The notes: generated from the letters alone by a model not told the origin. Positions 1-10,899 are shown, numbered from the stretch's first letter. The stretch: 38,773 nucleotides of DNA from Salegentibacter lacus (GCF_020164555.1 NZ_JAIQZB010000019.1:41012-79784); one strand, 5' to 3'. Numbers and translations are program-made.

Positions 1-543
1 AGAAGCAGGAGCATCATTTATTACCGAAGCAACTCCGCAATTGTCACTTGTAGTGGAGCTTCCCAGGGAAACATTGGTAGCATCACAGCTTCCAGTATCT
101 GAATCTATTACTAAATCAGCCGGAGCTGTAATTGTTGGGACCTCGTTATCTTCAACCGTAACTTTTTGATTGGCATAAGCGGTATTTCCTGAATCATCTG
201 TGACCGTCCAGGTTACTGTAGTTTCTCCTAGTGGAAAAGAAGCAGGAGCATCATTTGTTGGGCTATTAGTTGTTCCTGAGTATGTTGCATTTCCAAGATT
301 AATATTTGTTTTTAGAGCAAAACATTCACCTGGTTCGTTAACTTCATTAATATCGGCAGGAGCGGTAATAGTTGGTTCTTCCTGGAGTAGAAAACCTACA
401 AAAAATGATTTGTTTTCAATTTGCTTTTCGGATTTAGGTTTTTCAGGGCCATAATTAATATTAGCCAAAACAGTGTTTGCGGAAAGTATGCACAATCCGA
501 AAATAAAAACCGCTAAGAAAAATCGGGGAGTAATTTTACCCAT
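1..543 (-). CDS. HYR-repeat secreted surface protein, N-terminal part (cut by window start)
   Basis: An open frame runs leftward from an ATG at 543 to the window edge with no stop (181 codons). It begins with MGKITPRFF and a hydrophobic stretch (residues ~7-27) that reads as a signal peptide. From about residue 56 it shows HYR-type beta-sandwich repeats: each has a PTITAPAD start, a Cys, a DAPASFPLGETTVTWTVTD-type end and a short VED linker. One full repeat (~79 residues) and most of a second are visible; the DNA of the repeat ends is nearly identical (agaagcaggagcatcatt at 1 and 238). HYR domains usually mediate adhesion at the cell surface. It lies 200 bp downstream of the giant T9SS substrate on the same strand. 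A T9SS sorting domain would lie beyond the window. The function is inferred only from the domain class. Confidence 0.8.
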   Translation of the reverse strand, partial: MGKITPRFFLAVFIFGLCILSANTVLANINYGPEKPKSEKQIENKSFFVGFLLQEEPTITAPADINEVNEPGECFALKTNINLGNATYSGTTNSPTNDAPASFPLGETTVTWTVTDDSGNTAYANQKVTVEDNEVPTITAPADLVIDSDTGSCDATNVSLGSSTTSDNCGVASVINDAPAS

Positions 544-747
544 AGGCAACTTTATTGTTACAAAAGGTAAAATTACATATAAAAAATCTACTTTAACAAG
601 AATTTAGGTGGAAATTTAAGATTTAAAGCCTTAAAAATCAGTTGAAAAACCATCTTTAAAGTTAAAATTATTTCTTTGTGGGAAAATACTTTCTTATTTT
701 TAAAAACAAACTTTTCAGTTCTAACCTCAAGCAGTAGATTATAAACC

Positions 748-3700
748 TTAATCTTTTCTAATAATCACCTTTTTAGCATAGTTTCCTGCACTGGTATAAA
801 CCTTAACAATATAAACCGCCGAGCTTAAAGATTTTTTCTGCGGGATATGGATTTCCTTAACATCCGGTATTCCAAAATGTTGATCTACCAGTTGGCCTGC
901 GATATTGTAAATGTTAATGTGCTCAATTTGATGAAGTTCGGGATTGCTAATTACAAACTCCCTGCTTTCAAGCGAGTAATAATAATCGATTGGTCCTTCA
1001 TCAGGTTCTTTATCTTTTTTGATTGAGGTCACATCGTGAAAAACAATTTCATATAAATCCTGATATTCTCCCGCCGGTAATGTTGCTTTAAAAGCTTCTT
1101 TACGTAAATCGTGATAAGTACTATCGGTATTATCTCGCAAATAGATTTCGATGATATCGGGAACATTTTCAAGCTCTCCAATTTCTATACTAAATTCTTT
1201 TTCTTCGGTAATTTTAAGGCCTATTGGTAAATTTTGATCGAGATTGAAATGAGGCGCTCCCTGAATAACAAATTTCCCTTTTTGAATTAACCAGTACATA
1301 TCTTCAGATAAATTGTCCATTAAAGGGGCATCGTAACCCAGGTCAAAGTCGTTGGTTGTGTTGGCATCTGCGGTTACAAGTATCTGACGCATATATCCCT
1401 GCGGAGAATTAAAATTCAGTCTTATCTTATACCTGGTATCTTTAGTGGTTACAGATTTTTGTTTTTTGCTGGGATAAATAGGTTTAAGGAAATAAGAGTC
1501 GGTAGCGTTAGCCTCAGTAACGAAAGCACGCTGAGCATTATTAAATTCTACATTTCCTCCGGTAATGGGAGGGATATTCTCAATTTCGGAATCAACCACG
1601 GTATTAATAAAGAAGCCTTGGCCAACGGGGACAAACTGCCCGGGTCTTTTATCATCCTTACTTCCATCGTTATTAATGCGTTCATCGCTGGAAGTTGCTG
1701 GAGCAGTGGCACCTGAAAGGTTAATCGTTGCATATCCGCCCACATATTCTCTTAGAATATGGGTGTTTTCCTCCCCAAAATGATTCCAGAAGTATAAGGC
1801 TCCATTGAAAATATTTTGAGTGTTTGTAGCACCAGATACTACATTTTTATCAAGGTTATCCAGAATAAATTGTTTGGCATCCAGAGCAGACGGATAAGGA
1901 TTTCCGATCAAGCGGTTTTGATTTTCGCCAATACTTACTCCACTTATGGGCCCATTGTTGGGTAATCCCCTAAATACATAGTTTTGTCTTGTTATTATAG
2001 GTACTGCGCCTGAAGTTCCTTTCATAGTAAACCCGTCGCCGGTATTTAGGTGTCCATTTTCCCCAATCCATTTCCATTCTGCATAAACATCGGCAGTTCC
2101 AAAGAATTTAAAAAGCCAGTAGGAACTGATACGTTTATCACCTGTGTTAAAATCGTAATTATCGGCGTGCGTATGAGGATAGGCAAAAGAGATGTCTCCC
2201 GGAGCATTGGAATTGCTTCCGTCTCTTAACAAGTTCCGAATCGTTCCACCCGCGTTTGAAGTACCTGTACTAACAGGGAAACTCCAGTAGTTATAGTTAT
2301 AAGAATTGGCTGTACCCTGTTGGTCTCTTTCCAGGTATCCGGAACTGCCGGTATCTACAATACTTCCAACATCCTGAAGCAACTGTGATTCACCGGTAAG
2401 GTCTATTACTCCATTTAAAAGAAGGTAATGACTAATACTTAAAAATTGCCCGGGATTGGTTTCATCATGATTTCCTGAGGGATTAAAAACATCCAGAGTT
2501 CCTGTTTCAGATTTTAAACCTAAAACCCTAATATCTTTATTGCCTGAATTAATATCGTGAGAGGTTCTTACTATATTCCAATCAATAGGGGTGTCATTTA
2601 TACCATTACTATTTGGTGCATCCCATACATCAAAATGTGTCCAGGTATTATCGGTACCCCAATTTTGGCCGTCTATCCGGGAAGTGTAGGGAAGAGGTGC
2701 CGTATTTTCCTGAAAGGTTTCCATGTTAATAAGCCTTCCTGCGGTTGATGTATTTGCCAAATCTGGTGTGGTTCCCTCAGCAACCAAATCGGGATCAGCA
2801 AGCAGTTGATAATACCCGGCAAGATCAGCATAATTCGAGCCTGGAGAGGGCATGGGAATTTCAACTCCAATATTGGCATCATCCTGAAGGCGTTGGTTCA
2901 TCAGAAACTGTATTTGTTCTTCTGAAATTGAGCCATTCCAAATCCTCACTTCTTCAATCCACCCGCTAAAATGATTTTCATCAGAGAATATTTGATCGTT
3001 CCACCTGGCGCCAATCAAGGTTTTGCTTCCGCCATTCCCAAGGTTGAAAATACCGTTTTCAATCCCGTCTACATACAACATACCATTGCTAACTGCAATA
3101 TGATACCAGCGAGAATTAGGAATAATACCTCCTGGTAAATTTTCCATATTGATTTCAAAGTTAGGTCCGCTAATAATGGTTCCAGTTGATGCCTCGGGAC
3201 GTATCCAGGCTTCTAAACTGTAGTTTCCATTATAAGTTTCACCTAGATCTACATAATCGTCTATACCATCGAAGTCCAGCGCTATACAGCCAATAAATTC
3301 GACAGTTTCTGATTCATAGATTATTTCACAACCTTCATTATTAATCAATTCACCGTTTTCATTGGTTTCAGTAGGTTCAAGCACCCAGTTTAGGGTATAG
3401 GCTCCAAAATCATCGGCAGTAAAAATTGCATCTGGATTGAACAACGGATCAGTTGTGTCTTCAGGATCTATATTGCTGAATTCGTAGCCCTCGGGGCCTT
3501 CAACTTCCCATTTTCCTATATATCCGTCATCAGTCGGGTAACTGGTGATATCTCCCTTTGCTTCACTGGTAACCACTGCACTTAATTTTGTGCTATATAC
3601 TCCACAACTTCCTGTTTCTGCAACAATCTCTGAGGTATACTTGTCAAAAACAAATACTGAAATTGTCTCAGCGTTTTCTGCAACTTCGCAGGCATCCCCT

Positions 3701-6700
3701 TCTGAATTGAAAATTAAACGTGTTTTTACCTCAAAATTATTCCAGCCAATTTCTTTTGGCTCCCAAACTTCTGAAGCGTCGTAACCAATAAGTACTCCTT
3801 CAGGGTTATCCGGATCGGTATAATCCCTCCACTCCATACTTACATCTCGTGGTGCATCAGGCAAACCGATATCGTCTATCGTCCAAATATCACCATCCCT
3901 AGCTCCTAAATAATTAAATCGAATTCTCAAATTACTCTGACCCATAAAATTTCCAAGGTCGATACTAATATTGTTATTGGGATGCACGGATGTTCCAAAA
4001 CTACCATAACTGCCACTGCTAAGAGGACCAGTTTTTTCATACAAAGGGTTTATTTCTTCGTCGTAAGAATCTCCACCATTTGTAGAAATTTCCACTCGAA
4101 TTATAGCACCCTCAGTAAGATTGTATGCCTGGTTGAAACTTAGGATAGCCTGATCCATAGCTCCAAGGTTAAAGACCGGGGTTTCTAAAGTTGAAGGATT
4201 ATCTCCCGAAACTATGGCGAAACCTTTGTTTCCTTCCGCACCAGAACTCCATTCCTGTTCCGAAACTGCATTTGAATTAATATCTGCTGTAATAAAACTT
4301 TGTGGGTTCGTGCGCAACCATTTATCTGGTCTTGTATTATTGGCACTTGAGTTAAAATTAAATTCCGTACTGCCATTTCTATCCGTAATCCGCCATCCAT
4401 GATTGGTAATGGATGAGTTGTCAAAAGCGCCTCCAGTAAACTCAGAACTAGATTCATAACCTGTTCCAGAAGATAGGGTCACTTCCTCCCCAATACAAAC
4501 AACTTCCGGATTAACTTCTACTGGAGTAGGCTTAATATCCGAAGGAATGACAGAAAGTATGGCGGTATCAGAAAAAACATTTGTAGAGCAAGCTCCACCG
4601 TAGATTTCAACCCTGAAAATGGTGGTTTCATTTATATTAATGGCTTCTATTTGATCAGCCGAAAGGCTGTTGCCGGTGTACACATCTCCGTTTTCCATTA
4701 CAGTTGACCAGGAAGGAGCCGAACTGCTGCGATATTTCCAGGCTACTACCGCTCCTATATTTTCAGACAATTGTAAGGGCACGGCATAATTAGAGCCTGC
4801 ATTTTCACAAATGGTAAATATGCGGTCAAAACTCGCAAAATTTAATTCCCCTCCTTCTGAAATTGGATCTATAGTGATGTTGAATGTTTGGCTAACATCA
4901 TCACAAACTCCTTCACCTTCAATAAAATACTGTATAGTGTGAGTGCCAACGATGGCTTCATCAGTGTAATTCCAACTTATTGCACCGGTTTGGGTATCTA
5001 ATTGGGCAGCACTTAAAGTTTCACTACTAAAAGTTCCTCCCGATTCAAAATTTTCCGAAGCAACAGCAGCAAATTCATCCGTTATACAATATTCTTGTTG
5101 AGTATATGCAAAATTAGCATCAGATTTTTTATTTATAGTTAACGTAAAATCAAAAGATACCGGTTCACAACTATCCTCTTCTGCATCAATGTAATCCACC
5201 GTGTTGGTAACAGTAAATGTAGCTTCACCGCTATTGGTTATGTTGATTTCCCCGGTTTCAACATTAAGAGAAAGGGAAGCTCCTTCAATTGTTGAAGTAA
5301 AGCTGAAAGAACCTAAAACGGCATTTGTAGTTAGTGTAGGTGAAATTGTTAGTGGATTTTCAGGATCTGAACAAAATTCCTGTGCCTCGTAAGTAAAGTC
5401 GGGAATTGGTTTGTCATTTATCGTAATTTCGAAATTGGCTGTTACTTCGGTGCATCCATCCTCGTTTTCCCCGGAATAATCTATAGTTCTTGTAATAACA
5501 TAGGTTCCTGCATTACTGTTAGAAAGATCTATCGAACCGGTTGCAGCATTCAGGGCTAAACCTGCAGCATTGGCGGTAAAGGTTTCAGCACCTGCATGAT
5601 CTTCCGTAGCGGTGAGGACAGGATCTGTGTTTTGAGCAGGGTCTCTTGTGTCTTTACAATATACTTCAGCATCATATTCAAAATTAGCAGTGGGCTCTTC
5701 CCCAATTACAATGGTTAAGGATTGGCTCTCTATGGGCTCACATAATGCATCAGGGGTGGAATATACAATTTCGTAAGTTCCAATTGTACTGGTAGAGGGC
5801 TCTATAATTCCTTCAGAGTTTATAGAAAGTCCTGTTTCGGGCGTAACTGTAAAAACTCCTCCCTCAAAAGCATTTTCGCCATCTAAAGTTGGTATTTTTA
5901 AAGCTGTATCGGTCTCACAAAACTCGGAAGCAGAATAGCTGAATTCGGTAATAACCGGTAGAGGTTCAATAGAAACTGTTTTCTGAGAAGTTATCTCTGG
6001 ACAAGTTGAATTTCCATATGCTCTTAGGGTTAAGGTGACCTCTCCCGATTCGTCCGTTCCGAGAGTATAGGTAGCATCGGTTAAAGAGTTGGCATTGCTA
6101 ATTTCGCCGTTGCCGTCATGTTCCCATATTATAGAAGAAAAATTTTCTGCACTGGCTTCATCGGTAATTAAAAATGAGGAAGTTGAATAGCAAACGCTAA
6201 AAGATTCTCCGGCGACTGCGGTTGGGGGTGGACTTATAGTTAAAACCCCGGCGCCGGTAGTAATTGTGGAACAGGAGTAACCATCAGGTCCTTCTATATA
6301 AACCGCATATTCTCCTGCATTATCTGTATTAACAGAAGGTAAAATGAGGGTACTGTTATTTTCTCCTGCTATTTCATCCCCATTTTTAAGCCATTGATAA
6401 ATCACATCACCTCCCGTTGCAGTAGCAGCGACATTAAAGGTAACCTCGTCTCCCACGCAAACATCCTGATCCTGAGGCTCGGTTTCTACAGTGATATTTT
6501 CATCAACGGTAAGAAAAACTTCGTCCGATTGAACGGTCGAGCAGGAGGCAGCACCCGAAATTATTGCATAATATCCTCCATCATCGGCAGAGGTGGCGGG
6601 GGAGATCTCTAGGATAGCCGAGGTGGCTCCGGCAACTTCACTGTCGTCACTTTTGTACCATTGATAAGTTAGGTCGTCTCCGGTAGCGGAAACTTCAAAT

Positions 6701-9700
6701 TCCACGTTTTCTCCGGAACATACTCCAAGGCTAAAAGGTTGGGAATTGATTATAATTTCTTCATTAATGGTTATTTCAGTGGTAGTAGTAACTGCTTCGC
6801 AACCTTCAGCGGTGGGGATGGAATATGTAACCTTGTGAACTCCTGTTGTACTTGCTGAAGGAGTAATTGCACCTGTTGCCGAATCAATTTCCAGGCCGGG
6901 GGTTCCTGTAAAGTTTCCATTTTCATAATTTCCCACACCATCTGTATAATTTACTGTAAAGGAAGTTGAATCGTTGCTGCAGAAGGAAACTTCATTATAA
7001 GAGATTACTACAGATGGAACTTCTGTGATAGCTACAGTAGTTGTGGCTATTACTTCATTACAACCTCTCGACGAGGGAATGGTATAGCTAACGGTATAGG
7101 AGCCCGGTTCACTTTGATCTGGTGTTATTTCTCCCGTCGTTTCGTTTATAGTCAAACCAGTTTCGGCTGAGAAGCTGCCGTTATCAAAAGCACCGGCTGT
7201 GTTGATAAAGGTTACGGCAGCTTTTGCTGCATCAGATTCGCAAAATGGGCCGTCATTATAGATTATTTCTACGGCAGGTTGTTCGGTAATGGTAATTTCG
7301 GTTGTTGCTATTACTTCATCACATCCATCGCCATTGCTATTGAGAGTATAGGTAATTATATAGGTGCCGGGTGTGCTACTGCCCGGTGTAATTACTCCCG
7401 AAGATAAAATACTAAGTCCTTCAGGTGCCGAAAAAGTTCCGCCTGTAACTGCCCCTGAACCAGTAATGGTTGGATCGTAAGTTGAAGCATGGGATGTGCA
7501 TAGTTCCGTTGCAGTATAGGAAATTTCCGGTGCCGGAATTTCAGTGATGGTAATCTCGGTTGTTACCGGTACTTCACCGCAACCTTCTCCTGCGGGAGTG
7601 GTATAGGTAATGGTATAATCTCCGGGAGTACTTGCCGAAGGATTTATGACACCTGTTTCAGCGTTAATATTTAATCCTGTTGTAGATGAAAATGTTCCGC
7701 CTTCATAAGCTCCTGTTCCAGTTAGTGTTGCAGAATAGCCCGTGTCATCTGAAGAACAAAACGGGGCATCAGGATAACTGATTTCAGCTGTTGGAAGTGC
7801 AGTAATTGTAACTTCAGTATTTACTGCTACTTCCCCACAACCTCCCGATGCCGGAATAGTATAAGTGACAGTGTATGTACCTGGATCAACCTGAGCAGGA
7901 ATAAAGGAACCATCCCCTGAAACTATTTCTGTACTGAGATCTCCAGAGGCAGTAAATACACCTCCAGTATAGGCATTTTCTCCCTGCAAGGTCGCCGCTC
8001 CAGTCGATTCATTTAAAGAAGTACAATAAGGCCCAGAATATGAAATAGTAGCTGTAGGTGTTTGAGTAACTACAATTTCAATAGAACTATCTAAATTAGC
8101 TGAACATCCCGGTGTATTATCGGTGTACGCCGACGAAACTAATGTAATGGTAGTGGTTTCAGTTAATTCTCCGGTAGAAAGAATAGTGCTGGCTGTGGTG
8201 CCATCGCCTAACCCTAGTTGAATAGTCTGATTATTTCCCCCTATTGAATACCCCACGGTAGTTTTTGGTGTTCCAGTAATGGTGAAATCGGTTGAAGTGC
8301 CGGTGCAGGTAGTGGTGATTTCTGAAGAGATATCAGCTGTGGGATCATCACGAAAATAGATGGTCATTTGGTCTTGACCAGGGCCACAAGCTCCCTTTGG
8401 TGCCTCGGTAGTTAAAGTAAGTGTTACTTGACCAGAACTAATGTCATTAAGGCTTGGCGTATAGGTGGTTGATACTGATTCGGTGTTCTGGAATTGACCA
8501 GATCCATTTGTGGTCCAGGTAGGTTTTAGATTTCGATTACTTCCGGCAAAGCTATAGGAACCATCTAAGTTTATAGCGGCCTGAATAGAACATACTTCCT
8601 GGTCTGGTCCTGCATTGGTTAAAACATAATCATCGACAGCAATTCCTGAAAGAGTAGACCAGTTACCAGGTCCACAGACATTCCACCCTCGCACTCTAAT
8701 TTCTTCATTATCTCCATAATTTGCGTTTGCATTCACCTTTACATTAATTGAAGTCCCCTCAGGCTCATTGGTGATTTCCCAGCCCGTGGGCAATTCCCAT
8801 TCATAATAATTTGCTGCATTAACAGGAACAATTGAAAAGGTTATATCATTTGTAGTAGGAGGACAAATTGAGTTGTTAGAAAGGTTTGATGTTATTGCGC
8901 CGGGTACTCCTGGAGCTCCGGTTGTAACCTCAATATTCTTAATTTTTGCTAAACTTTCTCCGCAACTATTTTCTGAGCTAACAGACACATCTCCTGAGGT
9001 GGTAGAAGCACTGACAGTAACTAAATTTGTTCCCTGCCCGCCGGTTATTGTCCAACCTGTAGGGAAAATCCAGTTATAAGTTTCTGCATCGGCAACCGCT
9101 GAAACCGAATAAGTAAGTCCGGTACCTGAAGAGCATACCGCTTCGGGTCCCGAAATTTCCCCCGGCATTTCGGGAGCTGGTGGGTCTATGTTTACCGCCA
9201 ACGAGCTTTCGGGTCCGGTACCACAGGAGTTGATTGGTTTTACTGTTACGTTTCCATTTTGACCATAATCGCCGGCAGTTACTGTTATTGAATTCCCGTC
9301 AGTAGCCCCACTTATAGTCCATCCCGTTGGTACGGTCCAGGCAAATTCTTCTGCCTCAGCAGGGCCAGATACCGAAAATTCCAGTTGATCTCCGGGACAA
9401 TTAACATCATCAGTGTTTGCGTAGACAATATCAATGGATCCTGCACTAACAGGAGTACCATCTTTAACCGCGACAGCAAAAGTTTGGGCGGTACTGTTAC
9501 CACAAGAGTTACTTGCTATAACTGATATATTTCCACTTCCTGAGCTGCCGGTTTGCACCGTCACCTCGGGAGTTGTGGTGGTTACAGGATTTCCGTCAGC
9601 CCAACCTGTGGGAAAATTCCAGGTATATTCTTCGGCATCTGCTACGGCAGTAATTGAATAAGTTTCCGAAGTTGCCGGGCAAACTTCATTTGCTCCGTTA

Positions 9701-10899
9701 ATACTTCCCGGAGTTGCAGGAGCATCAGGATTAACGGTAACTGTAATTTCTCTGCTTATACCGTTACCGCATTCGTTCGCGGCCTCTACAGAAATAGTTT
9801 TATTTCCCGAACTGCTAAAGCTAATATCGGCCGAAGGAATAGTTGTTGTAACTGTGGTGGTTCCATAAGTCCAGTGGTATTCATCGGCACCGGCAATTTC
9901 AGCAATGGAAAAAGTATAAATTTCATCCGGACAAAGGTTATCGTGCGTAGTAGTAAATTCCGGTTGATCGGGAATACCTTCATTTACTTTGACTGTTGTA
10001 GTTTCCTTTTCACTGGTTCCACATTCATTAACCGCCTGAACCGAAAGTTCATGATTGCCGGAAGAATTTATAGTTAAATTTATATTTGTTTGGGTAGTTG
10101 TTTGAGTAGAACCATTAGGTAAAGTCCAGAGGTATTCTGTGGCATTTGTAACTCCAGAAATACTATAATTTTCCTCTTCTCCCGGACAAATCAAGGTTGG
10201 AGTTGAAATTGCACCTGGTTGAGCAGGAGTACCTGGTTTTATACCCAGGGTAATTGTATTAGTGCTAATAAAATCGTCAACACAAGGTGTGCCTGAATCT
10301 ACTTTTAAGGAAATTTCATCATTGACTGATGGTGCATAGGTAAGTGTATTGCCTGTTTTAGGTGATGGAAATGAATTTCCATTGAGTAACCATTCATACT
10401 GTGCACTGCTTCCACCGTGATTACTTATGGAATTTATGGAATAAACAGCTTCTTCCCCGGGACACACCGCTGTTTTGTTAGCTTTTATACTTACAGAACC
10501 TTCTTTTTTCTCGTAAACAGTTATAATTGCAGAGGCCGGGCTTTGTTCAATAGCTTCTTTTTCAGTATCGCCATTACAATAAGTTACCGACAGCCGGAAC
10601 CTGTTACTGCCAATAGCTGCATTATAATTGGTTAGATCTTTACTCGTAGCTCCTGGAATATTATTCCAGACACCATTGTTCACACTTACTTCCCAGTGGT
10701 AAACATAAGCAATATTGGGATCTGTTGGTGAAACCGTACCCGTGAAAGAAATGGTTTGATCATCACAAACTGTAGATTCAGAATTGGTTGAGATAGTAAC
10801 TGAAGGTGGATTATCGGTACAATTCTGCCCAAACCCATTCCAGGAATTTAATAGAAATAGAGAAAATATAAATAATATAGAAAGTAATTTTTTTCCCAT
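748..10899 (-). CDS. Giant (3383 aa) secreted multi-domain T9SS substrate
   Basis: The protein has a signal peptide (residues 1-25, MGKKLLSILFIFSLFLL... ending GFGQ). Blocks in order: ~30-220 two Ig/PKD-like units; 222-757 six PKD-like modules of ~89 residues; 948-1381 five ~87-residue modules; ~1382-1555 two Ig-like domains (YQWYKSDD, YQWLKNGD); ~1645-2012 four divergent relatives of the 87-residue module; ~2136-2400 a jelly-roll-like stretch; ~2537-2690 a LamG/concanavalin-like domain (ALDFDGIDDYVDLG, WIEEVRIWN). The tail (~3305-3383) is a T9SS type A sorting domain with NIAGQLV and a basic VIIRKD end. Such proteins cross the outer membrane by T9SS and are anchored or released as adhesins. 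No catalytic motif was recognised. A T9SS Plug gene lies 4 kb away. The frame is intact over 10 kb. The ligand is unknown. Confidence 0.93.
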   Translation of the reverse strand: MGKKLLSILFIFSLFLLNSWNGFGQNCTDNPPSVTISTNSESTVCDDQTISFTGTVSPTDPNIAYVYHWEVSVNNGVWNNIPGATSKDLTNYNAAIGSNRFRLSVTYCNGDTEKEAIEQSPASAIITVYEKKEGSVSIKANKTAVCPGEEAVYSINSISNHGGSSAQYEWLLNGNSFPSPKTGNTLTYAPSVNDEISLKVDSGTPCVDDFISTNTITLGIKPGTPAQPGAISTPTLICPGEEENYSISGVTNATEYLWTLPNGSTQTTTQTNINLTINSSGNHELSVQAVNECGTSEKETTTVKVNEGIPDQPEFTTTHDNLCPDEIYTFSIAEIAGADEYHWTYGTTTVTTTIPSADISFSSSGNKTISVEAANECGNGISREITVTVNPDAPATPGSINGANEVCPATSETYSITAVADAEEYTWNFPTGWADGNPVTTTTPEVTVQTGSSGSGNISVIASNSCGNSTAQTFAVAVKDGTPVSAGSIDIVYANTDDVNCPGDQLEFSVSGPAEAEEFAWTVPTGWTISGATDGNSITVTAGDYGQNGNVTVKPINSCGTGPESSLAVNIDPPAPEMPGEISGPEAVCSSGTGLTYSVSAVADAETYNWIFPTGWTITGGQGTNLVTVSASTTSGDVSVSSENSCGESLAKIKNIEVTTGAPGVPGAITSNLSNNSICPPTTNDITFSIVPVNAANYYEWELPTGWEITNEPEGTSINVKVNANANYGDNEEIRVRGWNVCGPGNWSTLSGIAVDDYVLTNAGPDQEVCSIQAAINLDGSYSFAGSNRNLKPTWTTNGSGQFQNTESVSTTYTPSLNDISSGQVTLTLTTEAPKGACGPGQDQMTIYFRDDPTADISSEITTTCTGTSTDFTITGTPKTTVGYSIGGNNQTIQLGLGDGTTASTILSTGELTETTTITLVSSAYTDNTPGCSANLDSSIEIVVTQTPTATISYSGPYCTSLNESTGAATLQGENAYTGGVFTASGDLSTEIVSGDGSFIPAQVDPGTYTVTYTIPASGGCGEVAVNTEVTITALPTAEISYPDAPFCSSDDTGYSATLTGTGAYEGGTFSSTTGLNINAETGVINPSASTPGDYTITYTTPAGEGCGEVPVTTEITITEIPAPEISYTATELCTSHASTYDPTITGSGAVTGGTFSAPEGLSILSSGVITPGSSTPGTYIITYTLNSNGDGCDEVIATTEITITEQPAVEIIYNDGPFCESDAAKAAVTFINTAGAFDNGSFSAETGLTINETTGEITPDQSEPGSYTVSYTIPSSRGCNEVIATTTVAITEVPSVVISYNEVSFCSNDSTSFTVNYTDGVGNYENGNFTGTPGLEIDSATGAITPSASTTGVHKVTYSIPTAEGCEAVTTTTEITINEEIIINSQPFSLGVCSGENVEFEVSATGDDLTYQWYKSDDSEVAGATSAILEISPATSADDGGYYAIISGAASCSTVQSDEVFLTVDENITVETEPQDQDVCVGDEVTFNVAATATGGDVIYQWLKNGDEIAGENNSTLILPSVNTDNAGEYAVYIEGPDGYSCSTITTGAGVLTISPPPTAVAGESFSVCYSTSSFLITDEASAENFSSIIWEHDGNGEISNANSLTDATYTLGTDESGEVTLTLRAYGNSTCPEITSQKTVSIEPLPVITEFSYSASEFCETDTALKIPTLDGENAFEGGVFTVTPETGLSINSEGIIEPSTSTIGTYEIVYSTPDALCEPIESQSLTIVIGEEPTANFEYDAEVYCKDTRDPAQNTDPVLTATEDHAGAETFTANAAGLALNAATGSIDLSNSNAGTYVITRTIDYSGENEDGCTEVTANFEITINDKPIPDFTYEAQEFCSDPENPLTISPTLTTNAVLGSFSFTSTIEGASLSLNVETGEINITNSGEATFTVTNTVDYIDAEEDSCEPVSFDFTLTINKKSDANFAYTQQEYCITDEFAAVASENFESGGTFSSETLSAAQLDTQTGAISWNYTDEAIVGTHTIQYFIEGEGVCDDVSQTFNITIDPISEGGELNFASFDRIFTICENAGSNYAVPLQLSENIGAVVAWKYRSSSAPSWSTVMENGDVYTGNSLSADQIEAININETTIFRVEIYGGACSTNVFSDTAILSVIPSDIKPTPVEVNPEVVCIGEEVTLSSGTGYESSSEFTGGAFDNSSITNHGWRITDRNGSTEFNFNSSANNTRPDKWLRTNPQSFITADINSNAVSEQEWSSGAEGNKGFAIVSGDNPSTLETPVFNLGAMDQAILSFNQAYNLTEGAIIRVEISTNGGDSYDEEINPLYEKTGPLSSGSYGSFGTSVHPNNNISIDLGNFMGQSNLRIRFNYLGARDGDIWTIDDIGLPDAPRDVSMEWRDYTDPDNPEGVLIGYDASEVWEPKEIGWNNFEVKTRLIFNSEGDACEVAENAETISVFVFDKYTSEIVAETGSCGVYSTKLSAVVTSEAKGDITSYPTDDGYIGKWEVEGPEGYEFSNIDPEDTTDPLFNPDAIFTADDFGAYTLNWVLEPTETNENGELINNEGCEIIYESETVEFIGCIALDFDGIDDYVDLGETYNGNYSLEAWIRPEASTGTIISGPNFEINMENLPGGIIPNSRWYHIAVSNGMLYVDGIENGIFNLGNGGSKTLIGARWNDQIFSDENHFSGWIEEVRIWNGSISEEQIQFLMNQRLQDDANIGVEIPMPSPGSNYADLAGYYQLLADPDLVAEGTTPDLANTSTAGRLINMETFQENTAPLPYTSRIDGQNWGTDNTWTHFDVWDAPNSNGINDTPIDWNIVRTSHDINSGNKDIRVLGLKSETGTLDVFNPSGNHDETNPGQFLSISHYLLLNGVIDLTGESQLLQDVGSIVDTGSSGYLERDQQGTANSYNYNYWSFPVSTGTSNAGGTIRNLLRDGSNSNAPGDISFAYPHTHADNYDFNTGDKRISSYWLFKFFGTADVYAEWKWIGENGHLNTGDGFTMKGTSGAVPIITRQNYVFRGLPNNGPISGVSIGENQNRLIGNPYPSALDAKQFILDNLDKNVVSGATNTQNIFNGALYFWNHFGEENTHILREYVGGYATINLSGATAPATSSDERINNDGSKDDKRPGQFVPVGQGFFINTVVDSEIENIPPITGGNVEFNNAQRAFVTEANATDSYFLKPIYPSKKQKSVTTKDTRYKIRLNFNSPQGYMRQILVTADANTTNDFDLGYDAPLMDNLSEDMYWLIQKGKFVIQGAPHFNLDQNLPIGLKITEEKEFSIEIGELENVPDIIEIYLRDNTDSTYHDLRKEAFKATLPAGEYQDLYEIVFHDVTSIKKDKEPDEGPIDYYYSLESREFVISNPELHQIEHINIYNIAGQLVDQHFGIPDVKEIHIPQKKSLSSAVYIVKVYTSAGNYAKKVIIRKD
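6757..8058 (-). repeat. Five tandem ~87-residue modules inside the giant protein
   Basis: Residues 948-1381. Each unit reads P.x.ISY...FC..., then GG.F(S/T) or NG.F, a GL.I...TG.I.PS.S.PG pattern, Y.(I/V)(T/S)Y..P, GC.EV and TTEITI before the next unit. The two conserved Cys (FC and GC) could form a disulfide in each module. Four more divergent copies follow at about residues 1645-2012. I do not recognise a named family. Confidence 0.7.
8629..10236 (-). repeat. Six tandem PKD-like modules inside the giant protein
   Basis: Residues 222-757 form six units of about 89 residues. Each begins with a P..PG.I segment, followed by a CP or CS motif, a (E/Y)Y.W..PTGW core, and an N.CG motif before a short linker. 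The shared pattern was read directly from the translation; the PKD-like family assignment is by resemblance to Bacteroidota T9SS substrates. Confidence 0.75.

Noticed and set aside
561-569. Possible -7 element (TACCTTTTG, minus strand) before the HYR gene
   Set aside because: It has one base too many for TANNTTTG and no TTG at the usual distance.
748-10899. Tandem repeats as a CRISPR-like or DNA-level repeat array
   Set aside because: The repeats are protein modules with diverged DNA and variable length; there are no short identical repeats with unique spacers. No CRISPR array was seen in the window.
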